Assembly (NCBI GenBank): GCA_963519305.1 | Contig: CAUQMS010000001.1 | Span: 248,001 to 312,000 of the forward strand | DNA from: Ewingella sp963519305 | GTDB taxonomy: Bacteria > Pseudomonadota > Gammaproteobacteria > Enterobacterales > Enterobacteriaceae | Direction: 5' to 3' | DNA: 64,000 bases | Shown: piece after piece, positions 9,065 through 18,349 of the stretch | Layout: every line of letters starts with the position of its first letter | How positions within the stretch are numbered: the first letter of the stretch is position 1 | The notes under the pieces: generated by a model | Told to the model about the DNA's origin: nothing | Seen by the model: the letters and a program-made list of their open reading frames with translations, nothing else | Databases searched by the model: none | Program-made: the position numbers and the translations under genes

Positions 9065-9742
9065 ATGGCTGTTTCACCCGTAATGAATAACGGTAATACC
9101 AATAACAACGGCTCAGCAGGCACCGGTAACAGCGCCGCGGATCTTTCGCAAAGCTTCATGGAATTGCTGGTCGCACAGATGCAAAACCAGGATCCCACCA
9201 ACCCGATGGACAACAATCAGCTGACCTCACAGCTGGCACAGTTCAATACGGCGGCGGGCGTGGAGAAACTCAACGGAACGCTCGAGGGTGTCGGCATGCT
9301 GGTCAACAGCATGCAGCAAATGAATGCCTCACAGTGGGTTGGACGCACGGTGTTTATTGAAGGCGATACCGTTATCTCCAATGCCGAAAACGGCAATCAG
9401 GATTTCTCCTTCAACCTTGACAGCGACGCCGACAAAGTCACCGTGACCTTAACGGATGATGCGGGTAACGCCTACACCGCCGATCTGAAAAATGCGAAAG
9501 CCGGGGTGAATAAATTCTCGATGGATGATCTGGATAACTTCCAGCCGGGCGCACCACCGTCTGATGATAAGAGCACCTTTAAGGTGACCTTTGCAGCCTC
9601 CAACGAAAATGGCGATGTGCCGAAAATTACCTCTCTGAAAAAATGCAAAGTGGACGGCGTTTCCTTCGGGGGAGGCACCGCTAATCTGCGGCTTGGGCTG
9701 GATGGCACGACGACATTAGGCAACGTTTATTTAATTGAGTGA
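9065..9742 (+). CDS. flgD: FlgD, hook cap (hook assembly scaffold)
   Basis: The 225-residue protein caps the growing hook and is discarded when the hook is complete. The conserved N-terminal region is visible at residues ~28-60 (SFMELLVAQMQNQDPTNPMD, then LTSQLAQFNTAAGVEKLN), the signature of the FlgD family. It is followed by the C-terminal Ig/tudor-like beta region with a variable, Asp- and Gly-rich insertion. The start ATG follows a GAGAA motif. It lies between flgC and flgE, as expected. Confidence 0.95.
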   Translation: MAVSPVMNNGNTNNNGSAGTGNSAADLSQSFMELLVAQMQNQDPTNPMDNNQLTSQLAQFNTAAGVEKLNGTLEGVGMLVNSMQQMNASQWVGRTVFIEGDTVISNAENGNQDFSFNLDSDADKVTVTLTDDAGNAYTADLKNAKAGVNKFSMDDLDNFQPGAPPSDDKSTFKVTFAASNENGDVPKITSLKKCKVDGVSFGGGTANLRLGLDGTTTLGNVYLIE

Positions 9743-9786
9743 TCAGGTCTCAATATTTCATTTATTAGTGTTCAGGAAGAATAAAA

Positions 9787-11025
9787 ATGAGTTTCTCACA
9801 AGGTCTCAGCGGATTAAACGCCGCTTCACAAGCTCTCGATGTCGTCGGTAACAACATTGCTAACTCCCAAACCGTCGGATTTAAATCTGGCTCCATTGCT
9901 TTTGCCGACGTCTTTGCCGGTTCGCAAATCGGTATGGGTGTGCAGGTTTCCTCGGTAAACCAGAACTTCAGCGATGGCGTACTGGGCATGGGTAACAGCG
10001 ATCTGGATATGGGTATTCAGGGCAACGGTTTCTTCCGTCTGACCAATGACGCGGGCGGCGTATTTTACAGCCGTAACGGTCAGTTCAAACAGGATGAAAA
10101 CGGCTACATCATCAATAATCAGGGGATGTTCCTGACCGGTTATCAGGCGACCGGCAACCCGCCGAGCATTCAGCCGGGTGCTGCCGTTGGCCCGATTCAG
10201 ATCCCGACCGGCCAGATGCCTGCGCGCGCGTCGGATGCCGGTACGCTGAAAGGCAACCTGAATTCCGAAACCGAAGCGATTGATCAGTCTGCGCCGCCGG
10301 TCGGCCATCCTTTTGATCCCGCTGACAATAAAAGCTACAACTCAGTCACGCAGGTAGATGCTTACGACAGCCTCGGCAACAAGCACACGGTTAACGTCTA
10401 TTACGTCAAAACGGGTGATAACACCTGGAAGGCCTATTCCAGCGATACCACGTCACCGAATCTGAACGGCACGGGTGACCCGGTTTACGGTGAAATGGAT
10501 TTAACCTTTGATACCGCCGGGCAACTGACCTCGAACCCGACCACGCTGAATATTCAGGGCGCAGCCTATAACGGTGGAGCACCGCTGAATTTTGATCTGG
10601 ATCTGGACGGTATGACCCAGCAGGCATCCGATACCGACATGGGCAGCCCGACCACCACCGGCTACGCGCCGGGCCTGATGAACGGTTATGTAGTGGGTGA
10701 TAACGGTCAGATCATCGCCTCCTACAGCAACGGTCAGTCGCAGTTACTGGGTCAGGTTGTGCTTTCCAACTTCACGAATCCGGGTGGACTGACGTCGAAA
10801 GGGGATAACACCTGGTCAGAAACGCCGGAGTCCGGACAGCCTTCTACCGGGATTGCCGGTACCGGAAATCTGGGGAAACTACTGGGTAACCGCCTTGAAG
10901 CGTCCAACGTAGATCTGAGCAAAGAGATGGTCAACATGATCGTCTATCAGCGCAACTACCAGTCCAACTCACAGACCATCAAAACCCAGTCTGAGCTGCT
11001 TCAGATTCTGGCTAACCTGGGTTAA
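9787..11025 (+). CDS. flgE: FlgE, hook protein
   Basis: Major hook subunit, 412 residues (about 402 in E. coli). The N-terminal rod/hook motif (GLSGLNAASQALDVVGNNIANSQTVGFKSG region, residues 6-35) and the C-terminal motif (NVDLSKEMVNMIVYQRNYQSNSQ) frame a variable Gly/Asn/Thr-rich centre that forms the hook surface. AGGAAG lies 7 nt upstream of the ATG. The length of the polymer it forms is set by FliK and the FlhB switch encoded further on. Confidence 0.96.
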   Translation: MSFSQGLSGLNAASQALDVVGNNIANSQTVGFKSGSIAFADVFAGSQIGMGVQVSSVNQNFSDGVLGMGNSDLDMGIQGNGFFRLTNDAGGVFYSRNGQFKQDENGYIINNQGMFLTGYQATGNPPSIQPGAAVGPIQIPTGQMPARASDAGTLKGNLNSETEAIDQSAPPVGHPFDPADNKSYNSVTQVDAYDSLGNKHTVNVYYVKTGDNTWKAYSSDTTSPNLNGTGDPVYGEMDLTFDTAGQLTSNPTTLNIQGAAYNGGAPLNFDLDLDGMTQQASDTDMGSPTTTGYAPGLMNGYVVGDNGQIIASYSNGQSQLLGQVVLSNFTNPGGLTSKGDNTWSETPESGQPSTGIAGTGNLGKLLGNRLEASNVDLSKEMVNMIVYQRNYQSNSQTIKTQSELLQILANLG

Positions 11026-11033
11026 CGACTGCT

Positions 11034-11789
11034 ATGGATCGCGCAATATATACCGCAATGGGTGCGGCGAATGCCGCCCTTAACCGCCAGGCAGTCACGT
11101 CAAATAACCTGGCAAATGCCACCACGTCGGGCTTTCGCGCCCAGCTGGCGGCTTTTCGCGCCGTGCCGGTCGAAGGTCCGTCCGTTGCCACCCGAACGCT
11201 GGTGACTGAATCTACCCCTTATCACGACGATTCTATGGGGGCCATCAACCAGACCGGCCGCAACCTCGACGTTGCGTTGCCACAGAATGGCTGGCTGGCC
11301 GTAGCATTGCCTGACGGCACAGAGGCTTACACCCGTGCGGGCAATATTGACGTCGACAGCGAAGGTTTGCTGAGCATCAGAGGGATGCCGGTGATCGGCG
11401 ACGGCGGGCAGATTAACGTTCCACCACAGTCTGAACTAACCATCGCGCCCGACGGCACTATTACCGCACTCGGTGCCGGGGATGAGCCAACTGTGCTGGC
11501 GCAGGTCGGCAGGCTTAAGCTGGTGAATGCCAACCTCCAGGATCTGACCCACGGAGATGATGGTCTATTTCATATCTCTCCCGGTTCGGCGAACGCCGGA
11601 CTGGCTCAACTGCCAGCGGACCCCAATTTACAACTGATCCCCGGTGCGCTGGAAAGCAGCAACGTCAATCCTGCCCGATCCATGGTGGACATGATTGCCA
11701 CCGCGCGCGGCTTTGATATGAACATGAAGGTCATCAGTACCGTGGATGACAATGAAAAGAAAGCTAACCAGCTACTGAGCATGGGCTAA
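11034..11789 (+). CDS. flgF: FlgF, proximal rod protein
   Basis: Rod subunit, 251 residues, homologous to FlgG. The N-terminal motif is AALNRQAVTSNNLANATTSGFRAQ (residues ~13-36) and the C-terminal one SSNVNPARSMVDMIATARGFDMNMKV. It starts 8 nt after flgE and is followed by flgG after 23 nt. No signal peptide; secreted by the flagellar export apparatus. Confidence 0.95.
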   Translation: MDRAIYTAMGAANAALNRQAVTSNNLANATTSGFRAQLAAFRAVPVEGPSVATRTLVTESTPYHDDSMGAINQTGRNLDVALPQNGWLAVALPDGTEAYTRAGNIDVDSEGLLSIRGMPVIGDGGQINVPPQSELTIAPDGTITALGAGDEPTVLAQVGRLKLVNANLQDLTHGDDGLFHISPGSANAGLAQLPADPNLQLIPGALESSNVNPARSMVDMIATARGFDMNMKVISTVDDNEKKANQLLSMG

Positions 11790-11812
11790 TCCCGGCTAAG
11801 AGGAATTTCAAC

Positions 11813-12595
11813 ATGATCCGTTCTTTATGGATTGCCAAAACAGGTCTTGAAGCACAGCAAACCAACATGGATGTCATCTCCAATAACCTGGCAAACGTGA
11901 GTACCACCGGTTTTAAACGTCAGCGTGCGGTGTTTGAAGACCTGCTTTATCAGACACTGCGTCAGCCCGGCGCTCAGTCTTCGGAGCAAACGACGATCCC
12001 TTCCGGTTTACAACTGGGGACCGGTGTACGCCCGGTGGCGACGGAGCGAATTCACAGTCAGGGTAACCTGACCGCGACTAACAACAGTAAAGATCTGGCG
12101 ATTGATGGCCACGGTTTCTTTCAGGTATTAATGCCGGATGGCACCACCGGCTACACCCGGGATGGATCCTTTCAGTTTGACCAGAATGGTCAGTTAGTCA
12201 CTGCCAGCGGTTATCAGGTTCAGCCTGCAATCACTGCGCCGCTGGACGCCGACACCATGACTGTCGGTAAGGACGGCATTGTCAGCGTAACCCTCCCCGG
12301 TCAGACCGCACCCCAGCAGATTGGTCAGCTCACGGTGAGCACTTTCATTAACGACTCCGGCCTCGAAAGTATCGGTGAAAACCTGTACCGCGAAACTCAG
12401 GCATCCGGCGCACCGAATGAAACCACACCCGGCCTGAACGGCGGCGGTAGCCTGAGACAAGGTTATGTGGAGGCCTCCAACGTCAACGTGGCAGAGGAAC
12501 TGGTCAGCATGATCCAGACCCAGCGCGCCTACGAAATTAACAGTAAAGCGGTATCAACCTCTGACCAGATGTTGCAACGCCTGACACAGCTGTAA
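11813..12595 (+). CDS. flgG: FlgG, distal rod protein
   Basis: Distal rod subunit of 260 residues, the usual length. The N terminus (IAKTGLEAQQTNMDVISNNL, then ANVSTTGFKRQRAVFEDLLYQ) and C terminus (EASNVNVAEELVSMIQTQRA) carry the paired D0 helices, and the DLLYQ...PGAQ stretch is the FlgG-specific segment that stiffens the rod compared with the hook. The start follows AGAGGAA. A strong hairpin separates this gene from flgH (see 12619-12662). Confidence 0.96.
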   Translation: MIRSLWIAKTGLEAQQTNMDVISNNLANVSTTGFKRQRAVFEDLLYQTLRQPGAQSSEQTTIPSGLQLGTGVRPVATERIHSQGNLTATNNSKDLAIDGHGFFQVLMPDGTTGYTRDGSFQFDQNGQLVTASGYQVQPAITAPLDADTMTVGKDGIVSVTLPGQTAPQQIGQLTVSTFINDSGLESIGENLYRETQASGAPNETTPGLNGGGSLRQGYVEASNVNVAEELVSMIQTQRAYEINSKAVSTSDQMLQRLTQL

Positions 12596-12618
12596 TTGAT
12601 TTATAAGCCCAATAGCAC

Positions 12619-12662
12619 CCCTAAGCCCGGCCTCTGTCCTGCAGACGGGGGCCGCTATAGGG
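12619..12662 (+). other. Strong hairpin between flgG and flgH
   Basis: The core is an 11-bp stem (12628-12638 with 12644-12654, loop CTGCA, two G-T pairs). An outer CCCTA/TAGGG pair (12619-12623 with 12658-12662) extends it. The tail after it is TTGTTTAA, not a full U-run, so it may be a weak terminator, an mRNA-stabilising end or a processing site within the flgB-J operon. Confidence 0.7.
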
Positions 12663-12686
12663 TTGTTTAACGCCGTAGTGGATGAA

Positions 12687-13442
12687 ATGAAAAACCAGCC
12701 TTGTTTCCTGACTTCCGGACTCACTTTTCCCGGTATCTCGCCGATCCTGACTCGCATTGCCGCACCCTTTTCAGCGGTAGTTGTGCTGACGCTGTTGCTG
12801 ACGGGATGCGCCTATATCCCCCACAAACCCCTGGTCGATGGTGTGACGACGGCGACCCCGACGCAGACCGCGACGACGACGGCAAACGGGTCGGTATTTC
12901 AGACCGGGCAGGCGATGAGCTACGGCTATCAGCCGATGTTTGAGGACCGCAGACCGCGAAATGTGGGCGATACCCTGACCATCGTGCTGCAGGAAAATGT
13001 CAGCGCCAGCAAAAGCTCTTCGGCCAATGCCAACCGGGGTGGATCCACCGATCTCTCGGTTGATGCCGTGCCAAGTATGTTGGCCGGATTACTGGGTGGC
13101 GATCGCGCGGCGACGTCCATCAGCGGTAAAAATGATTTCTCAGGAAAAGGCGGGGCGGCCGCGAAAAATACCTTCAGCGGCACCATCACGGTCACCGTTC
13201 AGCAACTGCTGGAAAACGGCAACCTGAAAGTCGTCGGTGAGAAGCAAATTGCCATCAATCAGGGCACCGAATTCATCCGTTTTTCCGGCGTAGTCAATCC
13301 GCGCACCATCAGCAGCAGTAACACTGTGATTTCTACTCAGGTGGCGGATGCCCGTATCGAATACGTTGGTAACGGATATATCAACGAAGCGCAACAGATG
13401 GGCTGGTTACAGCGTCTGTTCCTCAATCTTTCTCCTTATTAA
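12687..13442 (+). CDS. flgH: FlgH, L-ring lipoprotein
   Basis: Outer-membrane L-ring subunit. The N terminus holds a lipoprotein signal ending in the lipobox LLTG-C, so Cys should be lipidated after cleavage by signal peptidase II. The mature domain has the family's conserved blocks: RPRNVGDTLTIVLQEN, FSGTITVTVQQLLENGNL and FIRFSGVVNPRTI. I prefer ATG 12687 (251 residues); a TTG eight codons upstream falls right against the hairpin. Even so, the signal region is about 20 residues longer than in the 232-residue E. coli protein. flgI follows at once. Confidence 0.92.
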   Translation: MKNQPCFLTSGLTFPGISPILTRIAAPFSAVVVLTLLLTGCAYIPHKPLVDGVTTATPTQTATTTANGSVFQTGQAMSYGYQPMFEDRRPRNVGDTLTIVLQENVSASKSSSANANRGGSTDLSVDAVPSMLAGLLGGDRAATSISGKNDFSGKGGAAAKNTFSGTITVTVQQLLENGNLKVVGEKQIAINQGTEFIRFSGVVNPRTISSSNTVISTQVADARIEYVGNGYINEAQQMGWLQRLFLNLSPY

Positions 13443-13466
13443 TTAATGGTTAACAGAATACGGCTC

Positions 13467-14585
13467 ATGAAAACTTCATTTTTAACGCTGTGTCTGAGCC
13501 TGTTCTGTGGCCTGATTTTCATCATGCCGCAGAACGCTCAGGCCGAGCGCATTCGCGATTTAACGTCGATTCAGGGTATTCGCAGCAACTCCCTGATGGG
13601 ATACGGGCTGGTGGTCGGGCTGGACGGCACCGGTGACCAGACCATGCAAACGCCTTTCACCACTCAAAGCCTCAGTAACATGCTCTCTCAGCTGGGGATC
13701 ACTGTGCCTGCCGGCACCAATATGCAGCTGAAAAACGTGGCGGCGGTGATGGTGACTTCCGACCTGCCGCCGTTTGCCCGGCCAGGCGAGAGAATTGACA
13801 TTGTGGTGTCGTCACTCGGCAATGCCAAAAGTCTGCGCGGTGGCACGCTGCTGATGACCCCGCTGAAAGGGGTGGATAACCAGATTTATGCGCTGGCGCA
13901 GGGGAATTTACTGGTCTCAGGGGCGGGCGCGCAAAGTGGCGGCAGTCGGGTACAGACCAATCAACTTAACGGCGGTCGCATCAGCGGCGGTGCCACCGTT
14001 GAACGTGAAGTTCCCGCCAGTTTTGCACAGGAAAATATTCTGCGTCTTCAGCTCAACGATGACGATTTTACCGTAGCCCAGATGATCAGCGATGAGATCA
14101 ACCGTCGGTTTGGCGGCTCTACGGCAGTGGCGGAGGACTCCCGTACCGTGAAACTGTTTGCGCCGCGTGATAGTGCGGCCAAAGTGCGTTTCCTCTCCGA
14201 TGTGCAAAACATCCCGATCCGGATCGGCATTATGGATGCCAGGGTTATCGTCAATTCACGTACCGGCTCGGTGGTAATGAACCGTCATGTCACGCTGGAT
14301 GCCTGCGCGGTAGCACAGGGGGATCTGACCGTTGAGGTGTCGCGCAGCAACCAGGTCAGTCAGCCGGATACGCCATTTGGCGGTGGTCAGACGGTGGTCA
14401 CGCCGAATACGGAAATCTCCGTGCGTGAGCAGAACGGAACGCTGCAACGGGTGAATACCAGTGCCGATCTGAATAACGTTGTGCGGGCGCTGAACAGTCT
14501 TGGTGCGACGCCGAATGACCTGATGTCGATTCTGCAATCGATGAAAAGCGCCGGTTGCCTGCGCGCAAAACTGGAGACTAACTGA
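13467..14585 (+). CDS. flgI: FlgI, P-ring protein
   Basis: Periplasmic P-ring subunit. ATG 13467 gives 372 residues with a Sec signal peptide (MKTSFLTLCLSLFCGLIF...QAQA-type cleavage before ERIRDL); the in-frame ATG at 13446 only adds seven residues ahead of it. Conserved blocks include the N-terminal SIQGIRSNSLMGYGLVVGLD, the GGTLLMTPLKG region and a C-terminal NDLMSILQSMKSAGCLRA. The two Cys (in DACAVAQG and AGCLRA) fit the intramolecular disulfide known for this family, and the protein is the client of FlgA. Its stop overlaps the flgJ start by 1 nt (TGATG). Confidence 0.95.
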   Translation: MKTSFLTLCLSLFCGLIFIMPQNAQAERIRDLTSIQGIRSNSLMGYGLVVGLDGTGDQTMQTPFTTQSLSNMLSQLGITVPAGTNMQLKNVAAVMVTSDLPPFARPGERIDIVVSSLGNAKSLRGGTLLMTPLKGVDNQIYALAQGNLLVSGAGAQSGGSRVQTNQLNGGRISGGATVEREVPASFAQENILRLQLNDDDFTVAQMISDEINRRFGGSTAVAEDSRTVKLFAPRDSAAKVRFLSDVQNIPIRIGIMDARVIVNSRTGSVVMNRHVTLDACAVAQGDLTVEVSRSNQVSQPDTPFGGGQTVVTPNTEISVREQNGTLQRVNTSADLNNVVRALNSLGATPNDLMSILQSMKSAGCLRAKLETN

Positions 14586-15538
14586 TGAGCAATTCATCGC
14601 TCAATGCGGGCGCTGCGTTTGACGTCCGTGGCCTTGATGCCCTTAAGCGTGAGGTCAAAACCCATTCGCAGGAAGGGATCAAAGCCGCCGGAAAGCAGAT
14701 GGAAGGCATGTTCATCCAGATGATGCTTAAAAGCATGCGCGATGCGTCTTTTAAGGACGGTCTGCTGAACAGTCAGCAGTCGGATATGTTCACCTCCTTG
14801 TACGACCAGCAGATTTCGCAGGACATTGCGCAACAGAGCAAAATGGGTTTTGCTGATCTGATGGTCAGACAAATGGGTGGGGACGTCGAGGTTAAACCGA
14901 ATACGCCGGGCGTCGCCCCGGCACCCTATGTATTAAGCGGCAGCCAGCAAGCGGCCACTACGCGAATGGCGCTGATGCAGGGGATGCAACCCATGCCGGA
15001 TGCCGGGGAAGCGGCGCAATATGCCCGTGGCACAGAGAAAAATAGCCATTTTATTTCCCGCATGCTGGAACCCGCGATTGCCGCGGCGAAGAAAAGCGGT
15101 ATTCCCCATCAGCTGATTATTGCGCAGGCCGCACTGGAATCAGGTTGGGGAAATAAAGAAATATCCACAACAAGTGGTAAACCAAGTCATAACTTATTCG
15201 GCATAAAAGCCACGGCGGATTGGAAAGGTGAGTCAACTGAAATAACCACCACCGAGTTTATCAATGGCGCGCCACAAAAGGTCAAAGCCGCATTCAGAGT
15301 ATATCCATCCTATTCAGAAGCATTAGCCGATTATACTTCACTTCTGGTCAATAACCCACGTTATCAAAAGGTTGTGCATTCAGACACCCCTGAAAAAGCC
15401 GCGCATGCCTTACAGTCAGGGGGGTACGCTACCGATCCTGCCTATGCAAAGAAATTAATCAGCATCATCAATCAGGTTAAAGGGAATATCAGTCAGGGGC
15501 TGAAGGCCTATAAAACCGATCTTTCTTCAATTTTTTAG
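14585..15538 (+). CDS. flgJ: FlgJ, rod cap and peptidoglycan hydrolase
   Basis: Dual-function protein of 317 residues. The N-terminal ~110 residues are the rod-assembly cap (GKQMEGMFIQMMLKSMRDAS). The C-terminal half (from ~155) is a glucosaminidase-type domain that opens the peptidoglycan for the rod. The catalytic Glu lies in AALESGWG at about residue 185, with the downstream AFRVYPSYSEALADY block intact. This two-domain form is typical of gamma- and beta-proteobacteria. It ends the class 2 flgB-J unit; a sigma-28 promoter for flgK follows 10 nt after the stop. Confidence 0.95.
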   Translation: MSNSSLNAGAAFDVRGLDALKREVKTHSQEGIKAAGKQMEGMFIQMMLKSMRDASFKDGLLNSQQSDMFTSLYDQQISQDIAQQSKMGFADLMVRQMGGDVEVKPNTPGVAPAPYVLSGSQQAATTRMALMQGMQPMPDAGEAAQYARGTEKNSHFISRMLEPAIAAAKKSGIPHQLIIAQAALESGWGNKEISTTSGKPSHNLFGIKATADWKGESTEITTTEFINGAPQKVKAAFRVYPSYSEALADYTSLLVNNPRYQKVVHSDTPEKAAHALQSGGYATDPAYAKKLISIINQVKGNISQGLKAYKTDLSSIF

Positions 15539-15548
15539 CGGTTAGCGT

Positions 15549-15575
15549 TTTAGTTAATTTTAGAAGTACCGATAG
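15549..15575 (+). promoter_or_regulatory. FliA (sigma-28) promoter for flgKL
   Basis: TTTAGTTA-N11-ACCGATAG matches the sigma-28 consensus with correct 11-nt spacing, 84 nt upstream of the flgK ATG. flgK and flgL are class 3 (also class 2 by read-through) in E. coli and Salmonella, so the position fits. Confidence 0.7.
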
Positions 15576-15659
15576 ATTATATAGGCTGCGAAATTTCCTA
15601 AAGACTCTTCTGGGCAAAATCGCTAACGACTTTTGCAAAGAACACAATGTTGGTGATTT

Positions 15660-17300
15660 ATGAATCTTTTCAATTTGGCTCAGAGCGGGCTTAGTTCGGC
15701 ACAGGCGGCGCTGAGCGTCGTGGGTAATAACTTAACCAATGTCATGACGCCAGGCTACAGCCGACAGAGCGTGATGTTGGGCGAAGCCGGGGGGCTGACT
15801 ACCCGCACAGGCTTCTATGGTTATGGTGCTCAGGTCAATGGCGTTCAGCGTGCTTACGACGGTTTTGTGAATAACCAACTGCGTGGCGCTTATACCGAAT
15901 ATTCGGGCCAGACCAGCCGTTATCAGCAGCTTTCTCAGATTGATAATATGTTGGGCGACGATACCAGCAATATCTCGGTGTCACTGAATAACATCTTTAA
16001 ATCACTGGAAGAAATCAGCGCCGATGCAGTCAGCCCGGCGGCACGTCAGGGTGCATTAGCCAAGTTCAAAGCCATTTCCTACCAGTTTAACACCAACAGC
16101 AATACGCTCAGCGGGCTGGAAAAAAGTACCAACACTTTGATCTCCCAGAGTGTTTCTGACATCAACGCCGATGCCAAACAGCTCGCCAAACTCAATGCGG
16201 AAATTGCCAAGATCCATGCTGGCACCGGCGATTTACCCGCCGACCTGCTCGATCAGCGCGATATGTTGTTAGAAAACCTCAGCCTGCAAACCGGGATCAA
16301 GGTCAATGAGGACCCAACGACGGGCCGCGTTGATGTCACCCTGGCGAACGGATTCCCTCTGGTCAATGGCGATCGTTCCTATCAGTTGGAAGCGTCAGTT
16401 TCCTCCGAAGACCCGACCAAAACCGTCGTGTCTTACATTGATGCCTCCGGCAATAAGATGCTGCTCGACGAAGAGAAAATGTCCGGTGGCAAATTGGGCG
16501 GGTTGTTCAAATTCCGCAATGAAGATCTGGTTGATGCACGCAATCAGCTGAATCAGCTGGCACTGCAAATGGCGAACAAATTCAACGAAGTTAACGCCGC
16601 AGGTTTCGATCTGGATGGCAATACAGGCGGCGATATTTTCAATATTGCGAAGCCGACGGGCGTTGCCAACCGGGGGAACGCGGGCGATGGCTCGCTTGAC
16701 GTCAGCTTCACCGATATCAGCAACGTGAAGTCAGAAGATTACACCTTAACGTTTAAGGGCCCGAATGACTCCGACTGGGAAGTGCAAACCAAAGACGGCA
16801 GAACGATTACGCCGACATTTGGCGCCAGCGGTGAGCTGGAGTTTGACGGGTTGTCCATTACTCCGGGCGGCACGCCACAGCCGGGCGACAGTTTCATCTT
16901 AAATCCGACGGCAGGCGCAGCCGGGAAACTGGGTGTGGCGATCACCAGTGGTGATCAGATTGCGGCTTCCAGCACGCCGGATGCGGGTAGCAGCAACAAT
17001 GAAAACATGAAAGAGATGATTGCCATCAAAGAGGCCAAGGTGATTGGCAACGGCACGCTGACGGAAGCCTATTCCAGCCTGGTCAGCTCTGTCGGCTCTT
17101 CCATGACGGCGCTGAAAGCGGACAGAGAAACAACGGGTAAAGCCGCGCAGGCGATTGAATTTGAGAAGCAGGGCGTGTCCGGGGTGAGCGTGGAGGAGGA
17201 GACGGTGAAATTCCAGATGTACATGCAGTATTACCAGGCTAATGCGCAGGTGCTTCAGGCTGCCACGACGCTTTTTGACTCTCTGTTAAGTATTCGTTAA
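15660..17300 (+). CDS. flgK: FlgK, hook-filament junction protein 1
   Basis: Junction protein of 546 residues (547 in E. coli), exported with FlgN as chaperone. The N-terminal signature is LFNLAQSGLSSAQAALSVVG followed by NNLTNVMTPGYSRQSV. The C terminus is FQMYMQYYQANAQVLQAATTLFDSLLSIR, the helix bound by FlgN. The centre (residues ~280-430) is Gly/Asp/Thr-rich and variable. It is driven by the sigma-28 site at 15549-15575 and is cotranscribed with flgL, which begins 50 nt later. Confidence 0.96.
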   Translation: MNLFNLAQSGLSSAQAALSVVGNNLTNVMTPGYSRQSVMLGEAGGLTTRTGFYGYGAQVNGVQRAYDGFVNNQLRGAYTEYSGQTSRYQQLSQIDNMLGDDTSNISVSLNNIFKSLEEISADAVSPAARQGALAKFKAISYQFNTNSNTLSGLEKSTNTLISQSVSDINADAKQLAKLNAEIAKIHAGTGDLPADLLDQRDMLLENLSLQTGIKVNEDPTTGRVDVTLANGFPLVNGDRSYQLEASVSSEDPTKTVVSYIDASGNKMLLDEEKMSGGKLGGLFKFRNEDLVDARNQLNQLALQMANKFNEVNAAGFDLDGNTGGDIFNIAKPTGVANRGNAGDGSLDVSFTDISNVKSEDYTLTFKGPNDSDWEVQTKDGRTITPTFGASGELEFDGLSITPGGTPQPGDSFILNPTAGAAGKLGVAITSGDQIAASSTPDAGSSNNENMKEMIAIKEAKVIGNGTLTEAYSSLVSSVGSSMTALKADRETTGKAAQAIEFEKQGVSGVSVEEETVKFQMYMQYYQANAQVLQAATTLFDSLLSIR

Positions 17301-17350
17301 CTCCCTTTTTTCGTGACACACCGCGTGACGACACAGTAAGGATATTTGTG

Positions 17351-18268
17351 ATGCGCCTTAGCACCCAGTACATGTACCAAAGCAATATCGACAGCCTGTC
17401 TAAGGCGATGAACACCGGCAATGATATCTACTCGCGGCTGTCCGCCGGGCAGAAATTACTGACCCCTTCTGATGACCCGTCAGGGGCGGCGCAGGCGATC
17501 CTTTATCAAAACGCACTCGCTAATATGCAGCAATTTGATACCGCCCGCATCTATGCCAAAAACTCGCTGGAGCTTGAAGATAATACGCTGTCGTCATTTG
17601 GCAATATCTTGACCAAGAACTTGAGCGAGAAAATCGTTGCAGCGGGTAACGGGACTCTGTCTGATGCCGACCGTCAGGCGGTGGCGACAGAGCTTCAGGG
17701 TATTCGCGACAACATGCTGGACCTGGCGAATACCAAAAACAGCAACGGTCGCTATATTTTCGCCGGCTATGACACGGGTACCGCACCTTTCGAGAGGGAC
17801 GGAACTTACGTTGGCGGTGACACACCTATCACGCAAAAAGTCGCTGACAGCACCGAAATGCAGGTAGGACATACCGGTGATTCCGTATTCATGAGTAATA
17901 CGCCGGATGACTTATTTGCCCAGCTTGACCGCGCCATTGCAGCCCTCAATACCCCGATTGTCGATGATGCTGGTCGTGAGGCCCTGAAACTTACGCTGGA
18001 TTCTGTCAACGTCTCTATCAAAAAAGGCATCGATAACCTGGGTAAAGTTCAGGCTGAAGTCGGTACCAATCTGCAGCAAATTGACGCTCTGGACCTCAGT
18101 TCTGCCACCCAACAGATAAACGTGGAGTCACGCCTGCAGGAAACCGTAGGGTCAGATTACAACACGTTTATTACGCTGCTGAACCAGTCAAAAATGTCTG
18201 AATTTGCCCTGAACTCCTCGATGATGGTGTTTCAGAGTATGCAGAAGATGAACATTTTTAATATGTAA
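17351..18268 (+). CDS. flgL: FlgL, hook-filament junction protein 2
   Basis: Second junction protein, the layer on which flagellin polymerises. ATG 17351 is used (305 residues), one codon inside an in-frame GTG; AAGGATA lies upstream. The flagellin-like N terminus (MRLSTQYMYQSNIDSLSKAM, with RLSAGQKLLTPSDDPSGAAQAI) and the C-terminal helix (NSSMMVFQSMQKMNIFNM) are intact. The FlgN chaperone encoded at the start of the cluster serves this protein as well as FlgK. Confidence 0.96.
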   Translation: MRLSTQYMYQSNIDSLSKAMNTGNDIYSRLSAGQKLLTPSDDPSGAAQAILYQNALANMQQFDTARIYAKNSLELEDNTLSSFGNILTKNLSEKIVAAGNGTLSDADRQAVATELQGIRDNMLDLANTKNSNGRYIFAGYDTGTAPFERDGTYVGGDTPITQKVADSTEMQVGHTGDSVFMSNTPDDLFAQLDRAIAALNTPIVDDAGREALKLTLDSVNVSIKKGIDNLGKVQAEVGTNLQQIDALDLSSATQQINVESRLQETVGSDYNTFITLLNQSKMSEFALNSSMMVFQSMQKMNIFNM

Positions 18269-18349
18269 CCCTGATGTCAGAGAGAATTGTTTTAACAGAT
18301 TTTTAAACGCAAACCTGCAACCGCAATGGGCTTCGCACAAGGGGTGATT

